This document shows positions 1 to 10,403 of a stretch of DNA of 64,000 nucleotides, piece after piece. The stretch's first letter is position 1. The number at the start of each line of letters is the position of its first letter. The notes below the pieces were generated by a model that saw nothing but the letters and a program-made list of their open reading frames with translations, did not search any database and had not been told where the DNA came from. A program made the position numbers and the translations under genes. This stretch comes from Mauremys mutica (Eukaryota > Chordata > Testudines > Geoemydidae): the NCBI RefSeq assembly GCF_020497125.1, contig NC_059081.1, positions 63,446,768-63,510,767 of the forward strand, read 5' to 3'.

Positions 1-158
1 AGATGTTCCCCTAAGCACTAAATGCCACCTTTAATGGTATTGTCAATGACTGGCTGTGCCTGGGGCCTGAACAGGCCTCACAAGATAACAGCAGGACAGT
101 CTACAGAACTCAGATGCCACTATGCACTCTGTACCTGTTAGATGGATACACAAATGAT

Positions 159-637
159 TAGGGCCCTACCAAATTCACAGCCATGAAAAATGCATCACAG
201 ACCATGAAATCTGGTCTCCCTCTGTGAAATATGGTGTTGGGTGCTTTTACCCTGTATTACACAGATTTCATGGAGGAGACTAGTGTTGGGGGTCCTGACC
301 CAAAAGGGAGTTGCAGGGGGAGAGTAACAAGATTATTTTAGGGGGTCGCAGTATTGCCATCCTTACTTCTGCGCTGCCTTTAGAGCTGGGTGCTGGAGAG
401 CAGCGGCTGTTGGCTGGGTGCCCAGCTTTGAAGGCAAACCCCCTATAGCAGTACTGCAAGCCCCCCATAATAACTTTGTGACACCCCCCACACACACTCC
501 TTTTGGGGTCAGGACCCCCTACAACTACAACACTGTAAAATTTCAAATTTACGTAACTGAAATCATGAAATTTACGAATTTTTAAATCCCATGACCTTGA
601 AATTGATGAAAACGGATCCTGAATTTGTAGGGCCCTA
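159..637. mobile_element. hAT-type non-autonomous DNA transposon (479 bp)
   Basis: The ends are terminal inverted repeats: the left end starts TAGGGCCCTACCAAATTCA and the right end is its reverse complement with one base missing. The element is flanked by an exact 8-bp direct repeat, CAAATGAT (151-158 and 638-645), the duplication length of hAT transposons. The interior has no transposase frame. The reading frames across it (for example minus 280-750) run out through the transposon end and are not genes. Boundaries are certain from the duplication; the superfamily rests on duplication length and general end structure. Confidence 0.88.
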
Positions 638-1171
638 CAAATGATTAACTTAGAGCTACGCTGGGCCACCAGGCACACACCTGAGCTAGGGCTGGTGCGC
701 AAGCTGCACTTCTCTGGAAAATACTGTGCCTCTGAGGCCCTAGGAGTCACAATTCCTCCCCTACTCCTCCGTGCTCCCAGGGGAGTAGCAATTTATTGCT
801 GGATTATACCAGTAGAGCCGACTGCACACTGGTTGAGTGGCAGGTACAGCCTAGATTCCAGCCTTCCTCCTCTGGCTCTCGGGACACAGTAAGCAGAGAA
901 TTAGTCCCACTTGTTCATCCCCCCCATGCACTGACTAAGCGGTGTATTGGGGTTTTTTGGTAAACTCATTCCTCTGCCCAGACACTTAGTTCAACTCGCA
1001 ATCTAGCCTTTTGTCTGCAAGACAGCCTGGTGCCTCCCAGAAGCGCTAGACTCACTCCAGATTAAATGCAGATCAATTTTCTAGACATCCCACAGGACAA
1101 GTGGCATAATACTGCTGTGCACATGAAACCTGCTTCACGCTCAGTGAAACCTCAGCAATTTCACAACAAAA
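638..1171. other. unique sequence, no gene seen
   Basis: Moderate-GC sequence between two repeats. No long frame with protein-like composition, no splice-flanked exon and no repeat I recognise. Confidence 0.4.
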
Positions 1172-1785
1172 GCCTGGTCTGCACTGCAGAGTTAGGTCGA
1201 CGCAACGCAGCCTACGTCTGCACTAATCTGAAGCTCCCACCGATGTAAGTTGCCCACTACATCAACTTCATAACGCCACCTCCACGAGAGCCCTAGCGCT
1301 TAGGTTGATGTAGTTAGGGCAACTCAGTACCCGTGTGGACACCTCATTGCTTACAATCGACCTTTACTGCCTTTGACAGACCGAGCTGTCAGCCCCGTGC
1401 CAGCTTTCAAAGGTAGCAGCAGGTGATGTAAGCATGGGAGTCTCCCCTCCAAGCCCCACATGGGGCTGACCACTGGGATGGGGAGAGGGGATCTGGCCGT
1501 CAGCCTCGTGCAGAGCGGAGGGGCTCCAGCTGTCAGTCTGGGGCATGGGAGCTCTGGTGCTCAGCCCGTGTGGGGCTGGGAGGGGGCTCCAGTGCTCAGT
1601 CCTGGGGGAGGGGGCGTTCTCCAGCAGTCAGCCCTCCGTGGCTGTCAGTACGCCACCCTCCAGCTGTCAGAGCCGCACAATGCCCCGCTTCTCACCAGGA
1701 GGGCAGCACTGACACGAACAGCCGACTGAATTACTGCGGTGGCTTTAGGTGGACTAACTTAATTCTATAGCATACCCATGCCCTG
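1172..1785. mobile_element. possible decayed DNA transposon
   Basis: The stretch begins CCTGGTCTGCACTGCAGAGTT and contains several partly complementary segments around GTTAGGTCGA and TTGATGTAGTTAG, resembling a turtle repeat whose ends read CCTGGTCTACACT. The proposed right end near 1785 is badly diverged and I found no target duplication. The interior is GC-rich with short repeated CAGCTGTCAG/CAGTGCTCAG phrases. This is a weak, similarity-from-memory call. Confidence 0.3.
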
Positions 1786-2059
1786 TGCTCAGTCGGTCTT
1801 AGTGGAACTACACTGACTTCCTTCCGATTTCAGTGGTGCTGCGGCGATAGGCAGCAGCTCAGGATCGAGCGTTGAGCATTCAGAAGCAGAGATATGCGGG
1901 TGCCTGCCTTTCATCGGTAACGTAATATAAAAACGTGCACAGTGCACTGTTTTTCCCCTGCCGGACACGAGTTCTCAGACTGTTGTGATTGAAATGGTGG
2001 CTGTGTTGAATTGAAAGCAGCTCTGCTTTTAATAGAATAGGGCAGCATTTGTTAACGAG

Positions 2060-2245
2060 CTGATAAGCTGCTCAGTACACCACTGGGGGAGGCAGTATTT
2101 CACCTGCAGCACCAACCCTAAGTGTTCAAAAGTCATGAGTCGCCTCCCCCCCCACAAAAAAAAAGTCATGACTTTTAAGCCAATCACAAGAGTGAAAAAT
2201 AATACGGTTTGGGGTTTTCCTATTTTGCCTTCTGGGTTATACATC
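2060..2245 (+). repeat. interspersed repeat, copy 1 ('catgag...gccttctgg' family)
   Basis: Shares an ordered series of phrases with 5340-5530 on the same strand: a TCATGA block, AAGCCAATCA/CCGGCTTAAAA, an A/T-rich block, then TTTGCCTTCT. The two copies are diverged but colinear, so they are one dispersed family. I do not know its class. Confidence 0.45.
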
Positions 2246-2885
2246 TTCATGGCATAGTAGAGCCTGACCCAAGTGTAACCAATGCAGCAATGCTTGCCTG
2301 AGTCTGCAGACAGCCTGAAACAATAGCTCTGAGAACTGCCCTATGCATCTCCCTGGGAGGTTAACTCCCAAACCCACTGCTGTAGGGGGACCCTTCATTT
2401 TGACACTACCCTAGAGGACTGCTTGTAGCAGGTATAGAAGAGTGCAATAGGCCCAGCCCACCCAGGCAAAGAGATCTATCCTGATGTTGGGATCAGTGCT
2501 GCCACTCCTGACTCTTGGGGGAGAGAAAGAGCCCCTGCGGTGCTCCCGGAAGACAGAAAGAGGTCCCACTGCCTCCCTCTTTCTGCCACCATCAGTACAA
2601 GTGAAGGGCAAAGCCCTGGTATAGCAGTGGAGCTGTGTGGCCCCAGGAAGGGGTGCGCGTGGCCCAGATTGCATTAATCCAGCCTTCTCGTAGTACTGCA
2701 GCCAAACGACACTCAGCGTGAGCGTACCCAGGTGGAGCAGCTTCGCTGGAAAGACCCCAGTGGAAGGCTGCACGAGGGCTTCTGAAGAAACTCAGCGTGC
2801 TGCAGTCAGGTGTTCCACGGAGTCAGGAAGGGAAGAGAGGAACCTGAAAGACAATCAGCACCTCTCGTGATAAAAGGACAGGAGC

Positions 2886-2901
2886 GGGGGGGGGGGGGGG
2901 G
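2886..2901 (+). repeat. poly-G homopolymer (16 bp)
   Basis: An uninterrupted run of 16 G, likely length-polymorphic and error-prone in sequencing. Confidence 0.9.
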
Positions 2902-3639
2902 AGGAAAGAGTACCTGGGAGCCCAGGGCAGATGTGTGCGTCAGGCTGAAAGGGCCAGGAGCTCTGAGCTGAGGTGCAGATGGGGATGAATGGATCGAAAT
3001 GGCGGATGCCCACACCATGGGGTAAGACGACCGACCGCTCCAGCACAGCTCATGAGGGGCACTGGGTGGAGCTAAGGGTGTGTCCATCCAAGAGGCTGCT
3101 GGCAGTCAGATGAGCATGAACCCTCCAGTGCTTGAAGAGATTAATAAGGGGGAAACACCAACAACAAATAATCAGGGTCACAAGGGCAGATCCAGGCTCC
3201 GGGTCTATGATGCAAACAAGCTCAATCACGTGCCTGTGCACACACAGATAACCGTGCAAACACCACACTGCAGCACATGCACAGGCTCAGGCATTCACAC
3301 AGGGACACCGCACTGGGCAAGGCACTTGCTAGTGAGAGACCTCGCTGTGTGGCCTATGGGCTGCCTTCTAAATGGGAGAGGAAATGGCCTTCCAGGTTCC
3401 CCACAGCCTTTAGCTCTAGGCTACTCCTCATGGACTACTGGATAATGGTCAGATTCATTGCTAGTTTGGCTTCTCCTGAGCCAGTTGAGGTTGGGCATGG
3501 TGGGTGCCGGAGCTTGAAAGGGGGTGGGAATTTACTGGCTGTAATTCCAGAGTAAGAAACCCAATTCATGGCCCAGCACAATGGGGCCCAACTTGGCTAC
3601 AGCTGGAGCTGGCCACAAAGCAGAATTTCTGTCCTGTGA

Positions 3640-3881
3640 GAAATGTTGAGGTTTTACAATTTGGAAAGAAACAAAATTTCAACAATATTGCACTTTGAAT
3701 TTCCTGTGAAGAGGACTATTTGGATTCAGCCTGTTGCCACTCTAGCCTCACCTCCTCCTGAAGCCTTTCTGTTAAAAGTTTGGTTGAAAGAGACCTGTTC
3801 CCATGAAACATTTCAATGGCAATAAATCAGCATTTTCTGACAGAAAAGCGTGATGTCAAAAACTTTTTGGCCAGCACTACC
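3640..3881. mobile_element. AT-rich MITE-like repeat
   Basis: AT-rich, rich in TTTGGAAA/AATTTC phrases, ending in TTGGCCAGCACTAC. The same end type (…CCAGC.CT) and composition recur at 25036-25141, 32190-32390 and 44365-44655. The left boundary is approximate and no duplication was found. Confidence 0.35.
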
Positions 3882-3896
3882 CTGAGCCAGTTCTCC

Positions 3897-4735
3897 ATCC
3901 TCATCCTCCTTGACCCGTCACCTGCCTTCTGCAATCTTGACCATGCTCTTCTTGAAATATTGTCCTCTCGCTATCCATGACTCTTTTCTCCTGGTTCTGT
4001 TCCCTCTCTCTCTAATTGCTCCTTCAGCATGTTCTCTGGAAGATCTTCCTTATTCCCTCACCCCCAACCTTTCAGTATTGGTTCCCCAGGGTTCTATCCT
4101 TGGTCCCTTTCTCTTCTCCCTTATCTCTGAGCAATCTCACCCACAATCCAGCTAGCATGTCTATGGGAGCATCTACACGGCAATCAAAGGTGTGACGGCA
4201 GCTCACCCGTGCATACTCATGCTAGCTTTAAGCCAGTCAGTGTGGCTAAAATTAGCGGTGAAGATTGAGTGGTGCAGACTTTTAAGACCTCTTGGAACCC
4301 TGAGTATGTAAGTCGCATTCCTAGCCTACACTGGGGCCCAGGCCACTGCATCTTCATTTCTATTTGTAGCTGCCCTAGCTAGGTTAACCTTAGCATGGCT
4401 ATGCCTACATGAGCTGTATTCACAATTTTGAGTGCAATGTAGACACACCCTATCCTGCCTACTCATAGAGCTGCCTCTCTGCTCCAGACCCATCTCTTTC
4501 TAGCCAGACTAAAAGGTCAGCCTGACTCTGGTCTAGCCATCAGCTCTAGTTCAACCTGGCTAAAACAGAGTTCTGAACACTCCCCCTCTCCACTCCCCGC
4601 ACTGCCCCTGTCTCCTTTCTTGATCACTGGTGGTGGTGGTGTCACATCCTGCCTGTCACTCACGCCTCTAACTTGGGGGCCATCCTCACAACTGCATTAA
4701 TCACACTACTCCCAATGTGAAATGGCATTATTTCC
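3897..4735 (+). pseudogene. L2-like LINE reverse transcriptase relic, split by a MITE
   Basis: Two conserved reverse-transcriptase blocks can be read on the plus strand. At about 4080-4120 the frame reads VPQGSILGPFLFSL, the diagnostic block upstream of the catalytic YADD segment in L2/CR1-clade elements. After a 286-bp MITE (4165-4450) the homology resumes with a segment like LNLAKTE (about 4545-4570) and a NLGAIL block (about 4670-4690), in the order expected of L2. The catalytic YADD segment should lie near the MITE junction and I cannot see it intact. Stops and frameshifts show an old, dead copy. A diverged Rex-type LINE is the alternative. Confidence 0.6.
4165..4450. mobile_element. MITE with TAT target duplication (286 bp)
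   Basis: Diverged terminal inverted repeats: the left end reads GGGAGCATCTACACGGCAAT and the right end, reversed, GGGTGTGTCTACATTGCACT; similarity continues about 35 bp to a shared CAGCTC. Flanked by TAT (4162-4164 and 4451-4453). A 3-bp duplication and GGGTRTGTCTACA ends fit PIF/Harbinger-like MITEs, as does the related element at 23498. It interrupts the L2-like relic, so it is younger than it. Confidence 0.6.
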
Positions 4736-7293
4736 ACTTCCGCCTCCCCAGTCCTCCTTTAAAAGAGTCTAACAATCGACAACAGCCAGGCATACTCCTG
4801 TGCTTGTGGAACTCCTGTTGAAGCGAGTGGGAACTCTGTGTATGAAGGAACAGGACTCGGTTATAAATATATTTATCTAGGGAAGGGATGAGGGAGTTAG
4901 TGTTAGGAAGTAAAAGGAAAAAAAACACAGAGCAAAAGGTGGGTCAAATGGAGGGGAGTGGCCTTAATATAGCAAAGTCCCATAGAGTTTTCCAACATCC
5001 ACCTATAGTGGAGCCTCTATTTTCCTCATCAATTGTGAAATAGTTCCCAATAACGGCTTAGAGCTAATGCACAGAAAGACAGAATGGAGGTCTTTTGCTT
5101 ATTCTACTGCAGCAGCCTCTAAGATTTTTGTTCCACGCAGACATTGCCCTTGTTAAAAAATAAAAGTTGCCAGACCACAAGATAAGAGACGGCCTATGTT
5201 AGACGTCTCCTCATTAGATGCTTCAATGCCTTTTTAGCAATTGCAGAGTGCTGCGCCTGACATATGTAGCCACAGGTTATGCTGGCTAGAGTTGTGACAA
5301 GTTTCAAACCTGAGATCAAATTTATTTCTGTGGGCCAGATGCAAATCTCAGTATTCCCAACCTCAAGTGCCCCAAAATCGTGGGCCAGGCCCTACAAAAT
5401 CATGAGACCGGCTTAAAAATAATGAGATTTTTATTTGCCTTCTATTCTAAACCTTTAGGGGTCATATCTCCACACCTATGAGGGCTAGAAGTTTACTTTT
5501 AAAAATGGAAGCTGAAATTCTTACTTAAACACAGGATTCCAGTAGGTGGAGCTTTAAGGGAAAAAAAAAGGAAAAAAGACAAAAATAAACACACACCACA
5601 CATACCACCACAAGACTTGATAAAAAACAAAAGAATTTCCCTACGCTCAAATCAGCTGTGCCGACATTCCCTAGCTGAAGCAGTGGTCCTCTCTCATTTA
5701 TCAATGGTATCAATATAGACAAGGAAACTTACTGCTGGTTTTGCTCACTGGCAAAACAAATCACATTGATTGTTGGCACAATTTTGCTGGCTTTTGAGTG
5801 TAACTTGTATGTCATAGTAGAAGGGGGTCTAAAAGAAACCACTGCCACAACGAATAGTATGTCCAGCTTTCAAGAGCCAACTCTTACCTGCCTGATTAAG
5901 AGAGCTCCTGTGCTAAGTGACAACGAAGGGAGGAAGCAGATCTGGTCTTATCCCCAAGCAACACATGCAGTCCCAGTGGATATCCTTCTTTGCTCCTCTC
6001 ATCATAAACTGATTGCTTTTCTTGCTGAGTAGATTCTCAGCTCTCCAGCTATTTCATTCCAAGGCCCACGTCATAAGAGGAAGCGCCTTTTACGGAACAC
6101 CTTTCTTCCAGACATCCCAGTTCTCTACTCTTTTGTTCTCAAAATATTTTATTCACCAGCAAGGGCTCTATAGCCCAATGAGAATTTATAGACCACCATT
6201 CCAGAAGTAGTATCCTAAAGTGGGGGCTCCCAAACTTTCATAGTGGTGACCACATCTTCATAGAAGGATGGACAACTGGGGTGGACAGTTTCCATGGCCC
6301 ACTCATGATTGCAACTCACCCCTGTGTCAACTGGAGAACTTGCTTACGTGGAAGAACAACATTAGGAACATATTTTGTACATCAGAGTGCTGGTAGAGAA
6401 GTCCCAAAATAGTCTTTGCCCAGTAAGGACAGATGGAAACAATAAACTGACCAATGACTGGAGCCGGAGACATCAGAGGAAAAAGATGCAAGTTATCTTG
6501 CTATCTGTAACAGTCACAAAGAAAGTGGAGTGGATATTTCCTTATCATGGATATGGATAAACTAGAAAGGGAAAGATGAAAGAGCAGGCTGATTTAATGC
6601 TAAGCAAAGAGGCTCCGGAGATAAGGGGGTTCCTTCAGAACATCAGAGGCAAAAGAAATATTAAAGGGAAAGTCATCCTGTTAACAAGCAAGGAGGTGAA
6701 TGAAACCTGTGATGACTCAATCACTGCCAAGATGCCACTTTCTTTGTTAAACAATCAAGATCAATGGGGAAAATAAATAAGGGGCTTTGGAACATGACTG
6801 CTAGATTGTGGCCTGTCCTGCCTTCACTGCAGGGAACTAAAAGGACATGAAATACCCCAACGTCTCTGCACCAGCTACCCACACCCTGGGTGGCAGCACA
6901 GAATGGGAGAACAGCCACAGGATCTGGGTCCTAGAGACTCTGTAAAGGTCAAACAGTCTAGCGCTCAGAAAGTAAGATGACCTCGTGCAAACAGCTATTC
7001 ATAGAGAGGAAGAGAGGAGAAAGGAGTATTTGGAAAGTCTGAGCTTTTATATCACACTGCAGGTCTGGAGTGCAAAGAAAATGAGCTAACATGCTAAATC
7101 ACTGAAAACTGTTTCTGAACAGTTATGGAGATAGAGGATGGTGGAGGAAATCACATAGGTCTACAATATTAAGAATTAAAAAAATGACACTCAGAAAACC
7201 TGCTGGCAACTGCCGTTCAGCAAAAGTAATTTTTATGATAAACCATCAACAGTTAGAAACGTGGACTTCTATGAAATATATCAGGCCAAACCA
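4736..7293. other. mostly unique sequence, no gene seen
   Basis: AT-rich. Contains the repeat copy at 5340-5530 and a possible decayed hAT end near 6219-6250 (GGGGGCTCCCAAACTTTCATAG, like other hAT ends of the CCCAAACTT type). Short frames on both strands show no domain, signal peptide or splice context. Confidence 0.4.
5340..5530 (+). repeat. interspersed repeat, copy 2 ('catgag...gccttct' family)
   Basis: Colinear with 2060-2245: AAATCATGAGACCGGCTTAA, a second ATGAGATTTT block and TTTGCCTTCTATT, followed by CTTTAGGGGTCATAT. Same orientation as copy 1. A shorter related fragment (TCTCATGATTCCAGGAGCTG) occurs near 59958 on the other strand. Confidence 0.45.
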
Positions 7294-7691
7294 CAGGCGC
7301 TGACTTTTGTTTTTGCACATGGGTGCTTTTGAAGACGTGTGTGTGTTTGGGGGGGTAGGGAGGTGGGCGACTGCCAGTTTTGGGGGGAGGCTATTATTAG
7401 CATATTTATACATTTTTCATATTCTAGTTATTGAATATCTGTGTCCATCATTGGTATCTTAACCAATTTAACTATTATTAAAATAGTAATGAACTACATA
7501 GCTACATTATCATGAATTACAGTACATTAAAATCATTGCACTCACCTACAAGCTGTCGTCACTTGTTAGGGTGACCAGATCACCCAGGTCAAATATCGGG
7601 ACGCGGGGGCAGAGGGGGAAAAAATGGCGGCAGAGAAAAAAATAAATAAATCCCCCACCCCCGATTCCTCCTCCCTCCACAAGTGCTGGAG

Positions 7692-8445
7692 GGAGGCCCG
7701 GGAGACTCAGGGGAGCGCGGGGCCAGGGTGAGTGTGAGTCCAGCCTGGCCCCGAGCAGGCAGGACTCAGGCGCGGTACCTGGAGGGAGAGTACAGGGTGG
7801 CCTGCGGGGCCAGGCAGCGGCTGTTCTCCCCACCTGGGCAGCGGGACGTGGGAGCAGCCGCTGCTGCAGCTCCCACATCCGCGGGGGGAGGAAGCGGCCG
7901 CTGGCCAAGCTTGGCAGCTGCGGCTCTTGTGCCCACGAACCCCCCGAGCCCGGGCCTGCTGCGGGGACCCAGCGCGCACGCTGCGCATACCCAGCCCCTG
8001 GCCACTCGCGTCTGGGCTGGCTGCCCAGCTGGTGCAATCCCGCGGGCGGCCCTGGAGTGGGGGCAGCAGGCCCCAGCCCCCCCATCCCGCTCAGGTCCCA
8101 CAGGGGAACGAACGGGGCGGGATTGCACCAGCTGGGCAGCCAGCCCAGACGCGACTGGCCAGCGGCTGGGCGCAGCGTGTGTGCTACTGGGTCCCCGCAG
8201 CAGGCCCGGGCGGTTCGGGCCCGGGCGCCACATGCTTGGCCGCTTCCTCCCCCCGCGGCAGTGGGAGCTGCAGCAGCAGTTGCTCCCACGTCCCGCTGCC
8301 CAGGTGGGGAGAACAGCCACCGCCTGGCCCCGCAGGCCACCCCCTAATCTCCCTCCAGGTACCACGCCCGAGTCCTGCCTGCTCAGGGCCAGGCCGGACT
8401 CACACTCACCCCGGCCCCGTGTTCCCCTGCGTCTCCTGGGCATGG
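7692..8445. repeat. large imperfect inverted repeat (~350-bp arms, ~70-bp spacer)
   Basis: The left arm runs from GGAGACTCAGGGGAGCGC through CTGGGCTGGCTGCCCAGCTG to GTGCAATCCCGC. The right arm begins GCGGGATTGCAC and mirrors the same landmarks in reverse order, ending at GTTCCCCTGCGTCTCC. Both arms contain the GGGACGTGGGAGCAGC segment or its complement. Arm ends are approximate. Confidence 0.8.
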
Positions 8446-8549
8446 TTTGCTTGGCAAGAGGCGGGGATTTGGGGAGGGATCCAATTGGAGAAGGAGGGGG
8501 CGGAGTCGGGGTGGGGAAGGGCGCGAGCCCTTCCAGGCTCCGGAGCCTT

Positions 8550-8606
8550 TGCTTGTTTGTCCAGTGTCCCGACCTAACATCGGTCGGGACGCGGGACAAA
8601 CAAGCA
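8550..8606. repeat. 25-bp hairpin inside the 7567-9097 element
   Basis: Arms 8550-8574 and 8582-8606 are complementary at 23 of 25 positions with a 7-nt loop. The arms carry the GTCCCGACC/GGTCGGGAC sequence that also appears, as CGGGAC, near the element's own ends. Confidence 0.8.
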
Positions 8607-8620
8607 AATATCGGGACAGT

Positions 8621-9058
8621 CAGGGCCGGCTCCAGACCCCAGCGCGGCAAGCACGCGCGTGGGGCAGCCCTTTCCCAGGGGGGCGGCAGGCTGGGCCAGC
8701 GGACCTGCTGCAGTCATGCCTGCGGGAGGTCCACCGGAGCCCCAGGAGCAGCGGACCTGCCGCAAGCATGACTGTGGAGGGGACGCTCGGCCGGCGGCTC
8801 CAGTGGACCTCCCGCAGGCATGACTGCGGACGGTTCGCTGGTCCCGCGGCTCGGCTGACCTCCTGCAGGCATGCCTGCGGCAGCTCAAGCGGAGCCGCCG
8901 GACCAGCGAACCGCCCGCAGCTGCGGGAGGTCCAGCCGAGCCGCGCGACCAGCGGACCCTCTGCAGTCATGCCCGCGGGAGGTCCGCTGCTCCCGCGGCT
9001 CGGGGGTGCCTCCCGGGCATGACTGCTTGGGGCGGCCAAATTTGTAGAGCCGCCCCTG
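8621..9058. mobile_element. hAT-type element nested in another hAT element (438 bp)
   Basis: Ends CAGGGCCGGCTCCAG and GAGCCGCCCCTG form terminal inverted repeats. Flanked by an exact 8-bp duplication GGGACAGT (8613-8620 and 9059-9066) made of the host transposon's own sequence, so it jumped into the older element. The interior holds repeated short palindromic phrases around GCAGTCATGCCTGCGGGAGG. Same family as 22716-22975 and 46458-46827. Confidence 0.9.
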
Positions 9059-10403
9059 GGGACAGTCCCGATAAAATCGGGACGTCTGGTCACCCTATCA
9101 CTTGTAAAGACATTGTCTTTCACTGTAGCTTTCTGGATGAAACTGTCAGCAACACAGTGGCTCATGGAGGTGCTGAGCACCCCCTATTTTTTTCAGTGGG
9201 TGCTTGACCCCCAAAGCACCACCCGAGTCAGTGCTTATGAGCCAAGCACACTTGATTGCTTTTGTCACAGAACTACAAAGGGTCAGTTTGAGAGTCCTCC
9301 ATTCTGTGAAGAAGGCAGGCATAAAACCTACGCCACACTTACATTACACTTAAGTTCTCAAAAGAGGGTTCAAGTGTTTCTTATGTGGCACACATACGTT
9401 CTACCTAGCCGTGAACGTCATCTATTGGCAAGCAGTCACTCACAAAGCAGTTACATTGAGATCAGCAGGAGTAACTGCTCAACACTGCGAGTAAAGGACT
9501 CACAATCTGGCCCAAAGTTATTGGATGAAAGGAAAATAATTCAACAGAACTCACCTCAGTTTCTTGGCTGCTGCAGAGGTGGCCTCAACCCTGAGTAAAG
9601 TCGATAGGAAGCGTCTATGAGCTGCAATTGACCTCTTCGATGCAACTCAACACATCCCCCGCATAGCATAGCATCTTTTCAAAGAAAGGGAAACATTGTG
9701 GCTTGCCAGTAGTGGTGCGACTAGGGATTTTGTACCTATTTCAGTTATCAGAAGAGAGAGGACTTGCAAATCTCACACAGTAATTTCATAATGTGTGAAG
9801 AGTCTAGCTTCTGGGCCTTCTTTAGACAGGCCTTAGGAGCCCGTAGACGGCTGGACTCACCCAGGGCACGCTCCCTTGTGGCTGGGCGGGGCGCAGCTCT
9901 TTCCTGTCTGTCAGCAGTCGCTCAGGTCCTACAGTGGGTTGCCTCCAGATAGGTCACATTTTACTTCCACCCCCATTTCGGAGTACTCCAGTCTCACGTT
10001 CATATAAAACACCACTCAGCCCCTTCCTGGGGCTTACTAAGCCCCTTCCTGTTGCCTCCGCCCCTTCCTGGGGCTTACTAAGACCTCTGGGTCCTCACCC
10101 AGGATCTTCACAGCAGACCGTTCAGAGAAATCTCAGTTAAATACTTCTAGTCCCACTCAGCTCCCAGTACTTCACCAACCCCTGCCTCAGGTTCACCACA
10201 GCAAGAACCCCTTATTTCCTGCCATCTCAGTACGCCCTTGGTCTTAGTGCCACATTGAGCCTTCTTTCAGGCCCACTGAGGCGAGACTCACCGTTTCCTG
10301 TAGCCTGTGCCATTTAACTGCCCATGCCCAGGTTTTTCCCTATCTCTACCAACCTTCTCCGACGACCTCAGCTTCCTGGCTTCCTCCCCAGGTCCCACAC
10401 CCA

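Larger units (their letters stand above)
1786..3639. other. unique or ancient sequence, no gene seen
   Basis: Apart from the repeat copy at 2060-2245 and the poly-G run at 2886-2901, I see no coding exon or structured element. The minus-strand frame 2411-2773 has no recognisable domain and no splice context. Confidence 0.35.
7567..9097. mobile_element. hAT-type element with giant internal palindrome (1,531 bp)
   Basis: Starts TAGGGTGACCAGAT and ends with TCTGGTCACCCTA, its inverted repeat. Flanked by an exact 8-bp duplication TCACTTGT (7559-7566 and 9098-9105). The interior is extremely GC-rich. Roughly 7692-8045 and 8118-8445 are inverted copies of each other, and a second hairpin lies at 8550-8606. 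No transposase. Two short relatives with the same ends sit at 45328-45451 and 56091-56213. The long frames here (plus 7683-8771, minus 7766-8650) are products of stop-poor GC sequence read through the palindrome and should not be treated as genes. Confidence 0.9.
7294..9241. mobile_element. probable outermost DNA transposon of a three-level nest
   Basis: The left flank of the next element holds CAGGCGCTGACTTTTG…GGGTGCTT, and the right flank, reversed, reads CATAAGCACTGACTCGGG…GGTGCT, so the two flanks look like one transposon's inverted ends separated by the younger insertion. The proposed duplication (CCAAACCA against CCAAGCAC) is poor, so this level is inferred, not proven. Confidence 0.4.

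Noticed and set aside
2411..2773. Possible exon on the minus strand (120-codon frame)
   Set aside because: No protein-like motif, poor splice context, and no neighbouring exons in the direction of the putative gene.
6219..6360. hAT element at GGGGGCTCCCAAACTTTCATAG
   Set aside because: One end resembles hAT ends, but no partner end or duplication could be found within a reasonable distance.
7683..8771. 362-codon plus-strand frame and overlapping 294- and 264-codon minus frames
   Set aside because: They lie in the GC-rich palindromic interior of a hAT element with an exact 8-bp duplication. Stop codons are rare there for compositional reasons, the plus and minus frames mirror each other, and no transposase motif appears.
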